Part shown: positions 7,568 through 14,958 of the stretch, one piece after another
Numbering within the stretch: position 1 is the stretch's first letter
Layout: each line of letters starts with the position of its first letter
Assembly: GCA_964411985.1 (NCBI GenBank)
Contig: CAYPNF010000090.1
Location: 1 to 23,173 of the forward strand
Direction: 5' to 3'
DNA: 23,173 nucleotides
From: CAYPNF01 sp964411985
GTDB lineage: Bacteria > Verrucomicrobiota > Verrucomicrobiia > Limisphaerales > J093
Position numbers and translations under genes: made by a program
Notes under the pieces: model-generated
The model's database searches: none
Seen by the model: the letters and a program-made list of their open reading frames with translations, nothing else
What the model was told of the DNA's origin: nothing

Positions 7568-8740
7568 CTATCGCGTCCAGGCGTTGACGGTGATCAGTGT
7601 GTTGGCGGGCAGGCCCACTGGAATCACCACGCTGGCTGGGTTGGACACGGTATTGTTGATATTCGTGTCGATAATGATTCGTCTGCCACTGTCTGGGGTC
7701 AAGGTTAGTCTTACGGGTACATCTGCGCCAAAGTTCCTGGCCTGCAATACGATGCTCCGGTTTGTGTCCGAACCAAAAGGAAGCTGAAAACGCAAGGGGG
7801 CGGTAGTGCCCTCGGGTATCTTCTGCCCGGCTGCCTCGACGATGTCGAGCCGAGGATTTGGCGAAGGTTCCACGAACATATTGGCTCCGACGGTGGTCGT
7901 GGCGAGGGGGCTGAAGGTGAACTGCAGGGCCGCCCTGTCCACGCAGTCCACCCGAATGCGTCCGTCGCCTCCGCCACTACTGCCTCCACTGACATTGAGC
8001 TGCCCTTGGCCCTCGACGCGCGGAGCCAGCAGTCGAATCGCTCCGCCGCTGCCCCCATTATGCGAGCTTCCTCGCCACGAACCACCCATCGCCTGAACCG
8101 CACCGGCGATCCGGATCTTGGTGTTGGACGCGATCAGTATGCCGCCTCCACCCCCACCTCCCCCGGATCCAGGCGAACCTGTGTCGCCGCCTCCACCCGA
8201 TCCGCCAATCGGCGGAATGAGAAGAGGGCTGCCGTAACTGATACCCTTGAAGTTCGAACTGGCTCCGCTCCCGCCTTGCCCATACCCGCCACCCCCTGCC
8301 GAATCTCCTCCGCTTCCGGTGACGCCAGCTCCCCCGCCGCCTGGACCATAACCATCTCCGGGAGGAACTTCGGCCCCAAACCCCGGCTTGCCGCCGTCAA
8401 AGCCGCCTGGTCCGCCTGTTCCCCCAACGGGTGGACTTCCGGGAGCCTGGCTGCCGGAAACGTCGATAATACCGTTGACCGTGACGTCTCCTTTGGCGAG
8501 CAAGTAGACTGGAGTGTTCAAGGCGTTGCGTTTGAAACGCAACGTCCGCCCCGCGTTGATCGTGACAGTTGTGTAGTGGAGCCGCCCGTCTGGCGGCAGG
8601 TCCACCGTCAGGTCGGTCTCGGTCACCTCAAGGGCACCTTGTGAACCGTTGCTGCCGCTGTCAAACCCCTGCGTGGCGCAAGGCCAGAGCGTGGCACCTG
8701 CCATCAGGGAGGCGAGAATGAGTTGGATCTTGAGTTTCAT
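7568..8740 (-). CDS. Glycine-rich secreted protein
   Basis: Protein of 390 residues with a signal peptide (about 1-24, KLKIQLILASLMAGATLW). A beta-rich N-terminal section follows (about 26-98), with FDSGSNGS and phrases such as TVTINAGRTLRFKRNALNTP and VTVNGIIDVSG, suggestive of a beta-helix or beta-roll. A glycine-dominated region spans about 100-260, including eight Gly in a row at 193-200. A beta-rich C-terminal domain spans about 270-390. I recall similar 'FDSGSDGS...VNGTIDVSG' proteins in Verrucomicrobiota and myxobacteria, but know of no assigned function. It follows the beta-propeller protein by 31 bases and is probably the last gene of that transcript. There is no Shine-Dalgarno sequence; the ATG is set by the signal peptide. 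A structural role in the cell surface or matrix is a guess. Confidence 0.8.
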   Translation of the reverse strand: MKLKIQLILASLMAGATLWPCATQGFDSGSNGSQGALEVTETDLTVDLPPDGRLHYTTVTINAGRTLRFKRNALNTPVYLLAKGDVTVNGIIDVSGSQAPGSPPVGGTGGPGGFDGGKPGFGAEVPPGDGYGPGGGGAGVTGSGGDSAGGGGYGQGGSGASSNFKGISYGSPLLIPPIGGSGGGGDTGSPGSGGGGGGGGILIASNTKIRIAGAVQAMGGSWRGSSHNGGSGGAIRLLAPRVEGQGQLNVSGGSSGGGDGRIRVDCVDRAALQFTFSPLATTTVGANMFVEPSPNPRLDIVEAAGQKIPEGTTAPLRFQLPFGSDTNRSIVLQARNFGADVPVRLTLTPDSGRRIIIDTNINNTVSNPASVVIPVGLPANTLITVNAWTR

Positions 8741-8771
8741 GAGTCGTTCAAGGCAGGAGGATGTCTTTTGA

Positions 8772-11633
8772 TTAATTAGGTTCGAATTCCAGGTTCACCG
8801 GTGGTTGGGCAAGGATCGTGCCCTGCGAAAGCTTTTCGGAAAGCGGTCCTAGCGGAAGAACGAGCTCCACGGGCGGCTGAGCTAGGGTCATTCCCAGAGA
8901 ATGGTCCGTGCCAAAGAGGGCCCGGGGCGCTATCAGTTCGACTGGGGGGCTTGCCACTCTGAGGAACATGGATTGACCGGCGACAAAGCTCGCTCGTGGT
9001 GCCAGCAGTTCCACCATCGGCCGCGCGAGAATGGTGCCCAGCGTAAGGCCTCCGCCGAATTGTGCCCTCGGCGCAATGACTTCTACCGCAGGCATGGCCA
9101 CCGTCAATCCAAGCGGGAGTGAACCATCCCGAGCGACCCTGGGAGCGATCAACTCTACCAGCGGCTGACCGTAGCCCCCAATAAACGGGCGAGAGTCGTT
9201 TCTCAACGGATCGCTGCCAGCCGTTACCTCTGCCTCGTCAGCCCAACCATCGTTGTCGGTGTCCGCCCGGCGTGGATCGGTACCGCGAGCCAGCTCGGCT
9301 CTGTTGCTCAGACCATCGCGGTCGGAGTCCTCATCGCCGTCCTGAATACCGTCGCCGTTGGTGTCAGCTTTGCGGGGATTCAAGCCGACTTCCAGTTCCG
9401 CACCGGTACCCAATCCGTCCCCATCGAGGTCGCGCTGGCTGTCTCCCGGGTCAGCCGGATTCAGCCCCAGCAAACGCTCCAGCACATCGGCAATGCCATC
9501 GCCATCCGTGTCCACTCCTCCTCCCGGGCGAACCAGGGTGAAACTCCACCTAACTTCGGAACCGATGGGGTTGCCGGCCAGGTCTTGAATGGGGAGTCCC
9601 AGGTGAGCTTCATAGAGGTCGCTCGAAGGAGGCGACAGCAGTCGAAGAGCGAGGCGGTTGGCGTCCGGCTGGTACTCGAGCACGGTGCCGGCCACCAGAG
9701 AGTCGTCAACGGTTCCCAGGATTCCATCCAGACCCGCACCTTTCAGACGGAATTGACCCGCAGCGATGGTGCTGGCATCCACCGGTTCGTTGAAGATCAC
9801 GGAGATTTCCTGAAAGTCCCCGAAGACGAAGCTTTCTGGCGCCGGTTGGCGAAGCGCGACCCGTGGAGGCGTTGCGTCGGGTACCAGTTCCACCATGATG
9901 TTAGGAGTGGACGCGCGGTTGCCTCCAGTATCCCAGGCTGTGGCCCTCACCACAAAGTTGGTTCGTCCGGCACCCCGTTCCGGTGTCAGGAACCTTGCCT
10001 CGAAGGGGAATTGGCCGTCGGTGGCAATGAGCTCCTCGTTCACGAAGAACTCCACCCGCCGAACCTGCTGGTCGTCTGTCACCGTGGCGGTGAGCCTGGC
10101 TAATTTGCCCTCCTCCGCCTGGCCGGTCGTGCCGTTAATGGGGAAGCTGCCGCTCAAAGCGATGGTGGGTGCCTGCCCCGCCGTATCCAGTGGTTGGTAA
10201 CCCACGACCTGCAACCCAGCTTGGCTGGCGGCCACGTAGGCCAGGCCGTTAAACAAAGCAGTGGCCCGGGCGCGCCCCGGCATGGGGATTAGGCTCAGGA
10301 ACGACTCGTTGGCAGCCGGGTCCTTGAGGTCATAGATCCAGAGATCATGCGCCGTCTGGCTGCCAGGGTTGATCCCCACCGCCGCCACGCCCAGACCTGA
10401 TCCGTTGGGAACGATCTGTTTGAAGGAATTGAAGTTGCGGTCACGGGCTGCGGCGAGGACCCGGGGTGCTTCGGGTTGAGAGATGTCCACGATGTCAAAC
10501 CCGACAAAGGCCGTCACGTACGCAAGGCCATTGCCAGCTGCGATTCGACTCGAGGCGGTGAGACCCTCCGGACCATAAGCCCCCAGACTAAGGGAGCCTG
10601 CTCGTACGAGAACAATACCATCCATGTGGTAGATGTGCAGGGTTCGTGTTGCAAAAGCGCCCGTCCCATGCGTCACCGCCAGCAGGAGGTCTCCTACCAC
10701 TTTCAGGTCCCGTACCGGTCCGCCCGGAAACTCCCGCTGCAGTACCGCTCCGTTGTCGAGTTGGACCACGTAGACCGATCCCTCCGCGGTGCCCGCCAGG
10801 GCGAATCGTCCCGCGGTTGCAACCGAAAGCGCTGTTTCACGTCCCTCCCCCAAGGGGACCTGCCGGGAAACACTGAAAGTGTTCAGGTTGCCGGTATCCA
10901 CAATCGCCAAGCCCTCGGAGCCATCGGCCACCGCCACAAATCCCGGCGCCAGGGCGACTCGCCCGGCAAAACCGGGAGTGTCCACACGAGCTGCCAGGAT
11001 GGGCGTCAACCCGAGTCCCACATTGAAAATCGAAACACCCTCGGGACCAGCCGCCACGGCCACACGTTCATTGAGGGTGTCCACATCCAGGGCCTCGCCC
11101 TGTACATTTGCCTGCGCCAGACGCCCCACTGCCCCAGGTGTCTGGTCCAGCGGGTTGGTGCCCTGTTGTACCTCCGCCCCGTCACGTAAACCGTCCCCAT
11201 CCGTGTCCGGCTTGGTGGGGTCGGTGCCGACAATGTACTCTGCGAGATCGGGAATCCCATCTCCGTCGGTATCCGGCTCAGCGGGGCTGGGGTCGCGGAA
11301 GGTTGTGTTCGGGAAACGAAATGACTCGCCCGCCCCTGGGGTGACGAACTCGCTGAAGCCGAACTTCAGGGTGCGTGCGTGGAGGAAGCCCTCGCGGTAA
11401 CGATGTCGAGCCACGAGCAACAGCCCTTGATGAATGTCCCCGTCCGCCTCCGCCACGCCGCGAGTGACGATCCGCTCCGCAGTGAGGTCCTGGATGACAT
11501 AATAGAATTGGCCCCGAATCGGCTGGGAACCGACGCTCGCCGGCTCATTGTGCTCGCCGTCCGCGCGTCCCTCCGCGCCACCCCCGCCCATCACGAGAGT
11601 TGCCAGAACGAGATAGAAGATCCAGGTGCGCAT
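8772..11633 (-). CDS. Secreted beta-propeller/TSP3/Ig-like protein with C-terminal 24-residue repeats
   Basis: Protein of 953 residues. The signal peptide is residues 1-24. Calcium-binding thrombospondin type 3-like motifs occur at about 119-165 (DTDGDGIPDLAEY, DTDGDGLRDGAEV) and again at 707-812 (DTDGDGIADVLE, DLDGDGLGTGAE, DTNGDGIQDGDED, DTDNDGWADEAE). An LVIVD-type beta-propeller spans about 170-480 (GPEGVSIFNV, GSEGLAIVDTGN, FVGFDIVDISQPEAP). An Ig-like domain spans about 487-585 (RRVEFFVNEELIATD), and a Big_5/SbsA-like Ig domain about 588-700 (VALRQPAPE, IFNEPVD). Residues 824-953 are a tandem 24-residue repeat. No enzyme signature is visible. It begins 9 bases after the M15-like gene, so the two are surely co-transcribed. 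It is likely a cell-surface or adhesion protein; the partner is unknown. Confidence 0.88.
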   Translation of the reverse strand: MRTWIFYLVLATLVMGGGGAEGRADGEHNEPASVGSQPIRGQFYYVIQDLTAERIVTRGVAEADGDIHQGLLLVARHRYREGFLHARTLKFGFSEFVTPGAGESFRFPNTTFRDPSPAEPDTDGDGIPDLAEYIVGTDPTKPDTDGDGLRDGAEVQQGTNPLDQTPGAVGRLAQANVQGEALDVDTLNERVAVAAGPEGVSIFNVGLGLTPILAARVDTPGFAGRVALAPGFVAVADGSEGLAIVDTGNLNTFSVSRQVPLGEGRETALSVATAGRFALAGTAEGSVYVVQLDNGAVLQREFPGGPVRDLKVVGDLLLAVTHGTGAFATRTLHIYHMDGIVLVRAGSLSLGAYGPEGLTASSRIAAGNGLAYVTAFVGFDIVDISQPEAPRVLAAARDRNFNSFKQIVPNGSGLGVAAVGINPGSQTAHDLWIYDLKDPAANESFLSLIPMPGRARATALFNGLAYVAASQAGLQVVGYQPLDTAGQAPTIALSGSFPINGTTGQAEEGKLARLTATVTDDQQVRRVEFFVNEELIATDGQFPFEARFLTPERGAGRTNFVVRATAWDTGGNRASTPNIMVELVPDATPPRVALRQPAPESFVFGDFQEISVIFNEPVDASTIAAGQFRLKGAGLDGILGTVDDSLVAGTVLEYQPDANRLALRLLSPPSSDLYEAHLGLPIQDLAGNPIGSEVRWSFTLVRPGGGVDTDGDGIADVLERLLGLNPADPGDSQRDLDGDGLGTGAELEVGLNPRKADTNGDGIQDGDEDSDRDGLSNRAELARGTDPRRADTDNDGWADEAEVTAGSDPLRNDSRPFIGGYGQPLVELIAPRVARDGSLPLGLTVAMPAVEVIAPRAQFGGGLTLGTILARPMVELLAPRASFVAGQSMFLRVASPPVELIAPRALFGTDHSLGMTLAQPPVELVLPLGPLSEKLSQGTILAQPPVNLEFEPN
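8775..9164 (-). repeat. Coding tandem repeat, 72 bases (24 residues), five copies plus a partial
   Basis: The last 130 residues of the beta-propeller protein divide exactly into units starting at residues 824, 848, 872, 896, 920 and 944. Each starts like PPVELIAPRA, followed by a variable loop and a tail like SLGMTLAQ or TLGTILAR. The register is strict with no insertions; the fifth unit diverges and the sixth stops after 10 residues (PPVNLEFEPN). DNA copies are diverged, so expansion is not recent. Confidence 0.88.
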
Positions 11634-11642
11634 GATGGTTCT

Positions 11643-14600
11643 TTACTGTCCGTCGAAGGACCAATGGGGCATGTCACAGGACAGTTTCCCCACCCCATAC
11701 AGCTGGCCCAACTCCCACAACTTGAAGTTGCAATGCTGGTCGGTCACCAAAACGTCCGGCTTTTCCAGCAGAGGATTGCATTGAATGAAATGGCATTGAA
11801 CGGCGGGGACCGTCATGACGGTGCTGCCATCGCTTAGGGTTTGGCCGGGCGGCAGGGCAAACGTCTTCACCCCGCTAAAGAAGATACTCATGTCTATCGC
11901 CCTTCCCGTGCCGTGGCGGTCCGTCGGAAACGCAGCGCGGGACGCGATATTGTACCTCGAATAGAGCGCCAGGGCTGCCGCAATCGTCGCTGCTTTGTCC
12001 TCGCGCCCATTTGCGTCGAGGTGGAGCCAGGAGATGGGCAAGGGGCCGACGCATCCCACACCGCCGTCGCAATTCTGCGCGACTCGAGGAAGGTCTGGGT
12101 CGTAGGGTGGAATCAGATCCACCCTTCCTGGCGCCACGCCGGGCGTTCCCGGAGTCCCGTTTGCAACGATATCACTGAAGCGCATCAGGTAAGCCCGCTT
12201 CTGAGCGCGGAGCGCCGCGTTGATGGTTACGGTCGCATTGCCCGCCCTCAGGGCGGCGATGAACCGATCGAGGTTTCCCTTAAATGGTTCTGCCAGCTGG
12301 GTCGTGTCCTTGGCTGATCGGAAGAGGGTTTCGAAGTGGCCACCCGAGTTAGGCAGAACTTCAAACGACATCCTGAAGAAACGTTCCTCCAGCTTGCCAT
12401 CCTCTTTCAGGATGCTCACGGTCACGCAGACAAAGTTGGTCTTGTAGGCCGTGGTGTGGTTCAGAGGAAAGCGGGTGCGGAATTGACGGCTGGAGCCGAC
12501 CCTCGGTTGCCCGTCAGCGGCGAACCAGCTCACTCGCCGGTTCTTGTCGGGATCAAAACCGATGTCCAGCAGGATGTGTTGGTTGCCCAGTAGGTCGGTG
12601 TACTCCCCCGCTTTGCGGCGCTGGTGAATCTTTGGCCTGCCAAATTCTTCAATCAAGCCACCCGCGCCGGCAGGAACAATGTTCTGAAAAAAGACCTCGG
12701 CCGGGTCAGCGAACTCGGCAGTGCTGCACCCAGGGGGAGGAGCCCCACCCCCACCGTCCTCGGGACCTTCCGTCGGGTCGGGATCATCCAAATCGGGCTC
12801 ATCGTCTTCCGGCTCGGTCGTGTCGTCGGGTCCTCCACCGCCAATGCTAGCGGGGCCCCCGCTTCCGCCGCCTCCACTTCCACCAGAGCCTCCTCCGCCT
12901 GAACCCCCGCTCCCACCCCCGTTTCCGCCCGCTCCACCTCCATAACCGCCGCCGCTCCCACTGGCCACCGGCGAAGTCCCGTGCCAGCCCGGTTGACGTA
13001 TCCCGGTGCCTGGATCGCTCACCGCAAATAGACCGTCCGCCGAAATCGTCATGGGACCCGAAACCTCCCATTTGCCCGTGTCGTGGTTGAAGCTCACCAA
13101 GGCCGTCTTGGCTCCCGGAGGAAGGCGGAAGCCCGTGGTGGGATTTGGCAGGTTCGGAAAGCGGGCAGGGACCGGCTGGTCGAAGTTGGAGGGGCCATCC
13201 GTTTGTACCGTGATGACCAGTGGCATTTCGAGTCCCGCTGGAAGTGGTTCTGGCAACCGATCCGGCGGCACGGGAGCCAGGCCCACTCGACCACCCCTGG
13301 TTCCACTATCGCTGAAAAGCGCGTTCGCCGGCACCGTGATTTGAACGCCTGCCAGCTCCGGATGCTGACTCAACGTCTCCGAGGCAAAGGTGATCGGGGT
13401 TTCGCGAATGGCACTGACTGCTTGCAAAGCGCCGGCTGGCACCAGCGGCAGGTAGATCAAGCCGCTGCCTCCCGCCAGGTTGTTCGTTTTTCCCGCGACC
13501 GCTTCCCACGCTTTGCCCACGTAGGGATAGTACGCTCCGTTGGGCCATTGGCTGCCCTTGGCTGCGCGGCCATCCACATGCACGAAGAAGCGCCCCGCTG
13601 GGGCGGGTGTCAACGTGAACCGCCCCTCCGCATCGGTCACGGCGCGCAAAGACTCCTCAGCGCCGTCTACTGTGATGACCACCCCTTCCAGCGGGCGGTT
13701 GATCGCCTGGCCTAGTTCGTTGGTCCCGATCTCCGAGGCAAACACTTGTCCGATGACCCCGACGTTGGGAAGTGCCGACGCTCCAAAGGTGTCGTAGGTG
13801 AAGACAAAGGTGCCTCCGGGTTTTCCATCCTTGTCGCCGTCCACCGCGTTGCCCCGCGCGTCCATGAGGCCCGTGCTGTCCAGGACTGCCGTGACCCTTG
13901 TCCCAGCTGGAATCGGCTCGAGCGGAAAGAGGGTTGCCACCTGTTTGTCGGGACTCAGTTCCACCCGGCCTAACAGCCGCCTTCCCCCGACACCCGCATA
14001 GAATTGGGAAGGCCCCAGGGAACTGTTGGCAGCCAAAGGGAAGGAAAACCTGACGCTGGTTTCACGGTTCACAGAAACCCCGATTTCTCCCGCGGCCGGC
14101 GCGGTTCCAATGATCCTCGTGAACGCACCCGCCGCCACGGACTCCTGATAGGCCTGCAGCGCGGTCTTACCGTCTCCGTCCGCATCGGAGGCCGCATCGG
14201 TGGGATCCAAGCCGTTCAAGGGTGGATGCTGAAGCTCGTAGACGTCGGGAATCTGGTCCTGGTCTGTGTCGAAGGATGACGTCAGGGGCAGGCTCCGCAA
14301 ACGGTAGAAAGCGGTCTGTGGGAGAGGCGGCGGGGATAGTGAGATGGTACCGTTTTGACCCAATTCCATGATCACCGGATCCGAAATGAGGGTCGCGTCC
14401 GCGCCACGGTAGAGAATGTAGTAGGCATCCGCGCTGCCTTCCCAGAGCAGTTGGAGCTTGGCGGGATCTGGCGCCCCCTCGAGTCGGATGCGGATCTCCT
14501 GCGCCATCAGACTCAGGAGATTCATGGTCAACACGGCCGAAACCGCAAACCCCGCTCCCCACCGGAGGCGGCGGCGAATAGGTCCCGAAACGGCGAAAGC

Positions 14601-14660
14601 AACCGATGACTCGCCAATGACCGACCTCCTCGATCTTCGCTGTGGTTTAGGCAAGCTCAT
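11643..14660 (-). CDS. Modular exported protein with glycine linker and C-terminal M15-like zinc peptidase domain
   Basis: Protein of 1005 residues. The hydrophobic export segment is about 34-53 after a long basic N-terminus. An 'FYR' type beta-domain spans about 55-123, a TSP3-like calcium motif 130-165 (DTDQDQIPDVYE, DADGDGKT), a Big_5-like domain about 180-290, and a carboxypeptidase-regulatory-like domain about 300-365 (VTDAEGRFTLTPAPAGRF). A ZU5-like segment spans about 425-550 (ITVPANALFSDSGTRGGRVG). A glycine/serine linker (about 567-612) and an acidic stretch (612-636) lead to a separate C-terminal module. That module has the M15 signature HxxGxAxD (His916 to Asp923) and a terminal DMPHW with His999. 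M15 enzymes are zinc DD- or LD-peptidases acting on peptidoglycan stems. The usual catalytic Glu three residues before the last His is Asp996 here. The gene heads the three-gene transcript. The start could be further downstream. Confidence 0.85.
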   Translation of the reverse strand: MSLPKPQRRSRRSVIGESSVAFAVSGPIRRRLRWGAGFAVSAVLTMNLLSLMAQEIRIRLEGAPDPAKLQLLWEGSADAYYILYRGADATLISDPVIMELGQNGTISLSPPPLPQTAFYRLRSLPLTSSFDTDQDQIPDVYELQHPPLNGLDPTDAASDADGDGKTALQAYQESVAAGAFTRIIGTAPAAGEIGVSVNRETSVRFSFPLAANSSLGPSQFYAGVGGRRLLGRVELSPDKQVATLFPLEPIPAGTRVTAVLDSTGLMDARGNAVDGDKDGKPGGTFVFTYDTFGASALPNVGVIGQVFASEIGTNELGQAINRPLEGVVITVDGAEESLRAVTDAEGRFTLTPAPAGRFFVHVDGRAAKGSQWPNGAYYPYVGKAWEAVAGKTNNLAGGSGLIYLPLVPAGALQAVSAIRETPITFASETLSQHPELAGVQITVPANALFSDSGTRGGRVGLAPVPPDRLPEPLPAGLEMPLVITVQTDGPSNFDQPVPARFPNLPNPTTGFRLPPGAKTALVSFNHDTGKWEVSGPMTISADGLFAVSDPGTGIRQPGWHGTSPVASGSGGGYGGGAGGNGGGSGGSGGGGSGGSGGGGSGGPASIGGGGPDDTTEPEDDEPDLDDPDPTEGPEDGGGGAPPPGCSTAEFADPAEVFFQNIVPAGAGGLIEEFGRPKIHQRRKAGEYTDLLGNQHILLDIGFDPDKNRRVSWFAADGQPRVGSSRQFRTRFPLNHTTAYKTNFVCVTVSILKEDGKLEERFFRMSFEVLPNSGGHFETLFRSAKDTTQLAEPFKGNLDRFIAALRAGNATVTINAALRAQKRAYLMRFSDIVANGTPGTPGVAPGRVDLIPPYDPDLPRVAQNCDGGVGCVGPLPISWLHLDANGREDKAATIAAALALYSRYNIASRAAFPTDRHGTGRAIDMSIFFSGVKTFALPPGQTLSDGSTVMTVPAVQCHFIQCNPLLEKPDVLVTDQHCNFKLWELGQLYGVGKLSCDMPHWSFDGQ
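12825..12962 (-). other. Natural Gly/Ser linker segment in the M15-like protein
   Basis: Residues about 567-612 are almost only Gly and Ser, including GGGGSGGSGGGGSGG. They separate the Ig-like and ZU5-like front half from the M15-like C-terminal module, with an acidic stretch of Asp, Glu and Pro immediately after. This is what a flexible tether for an enzymatic head would look like. Confidence 0.85.
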
Positions 14661-14767
14661 TATAGTAATAACAATGACTAAATTATACCCTGGGGTTTGT
14701 CAAGGAAGGAGCAGGTCTTGATACCCGAAAAAGCGCTGTTTCCCCAGACCGGAGTGAATGTGGTCAT

Positions 14768-14855
14768 CCGTCAGGTTTTGGAGTACGAGCGCCCTCAGGT
14801 GCCGCTTTCAGGTAGCGAACGGGAAGGTCGGGGAGTGGTTTCGGGGACAGGTCCT
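14768..14855 (+). repeat. 88-base dispersed intergenic element, copy B
   Basis: Second full copy, same length and orientation as 7306-7393 (64 of 88 identical by hand). It lies in the 298-base spacer between the M15-like protein gene and the LamG protein gene, on the side away from the LamG terminator. It ends in GGGGACAGGTCCT, which resembles the GGGACAG motifs in the 7.4-kb spacer. Confidence 0.75.
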
Positions 14856-14882
14856 AAACTGCGCTTCTCAGAGCGGTCCCCC

Positions 14883-14917
14883 AAAAAAAGAGACCGGGAA
14901 GGGGTGCTTCCCGGTCT
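14883..14917 (-). terminator. Intrinsic terminator of the LamG protein gene
   Basis: A perfect 11-base-pair stem, AGACCGGGAAG (14891-14901) with CTTCCCGGTCT (14907-14917) and a 5-base loop, is followed on the minus strand by CTTTTTTT (14890-14883). It begins 41 bases past the stop codon at 14959. It separates the LamG gene from the three-gene group downstream, implying that group has its own promoter. Confidence 0.93.
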
Positions 14918-14958
14918 TGAAAGGACAGACGGCCCAACTCAGGGCCGCCGGAGACTGC

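Noticed and set aside
12825..12962. Collagen-like repeat in the glycine-rich linker
   Set aside because: There is no Gly-X-Y periodicity; it is a Gly/Ser linker. The same applies to the glycine region of the 390-residue protein.
14682..14703. TTGACA (14703-14698) and TATAAT (14687-14682) on the minus strand before the M15-like gene
   Set aside because: The spacer is only 10 bases, too short for a sigma-70 promoter. A second TATAAT overlaps the start codon. The TATAAT alone may still serve, but I cannot support a full promoter.
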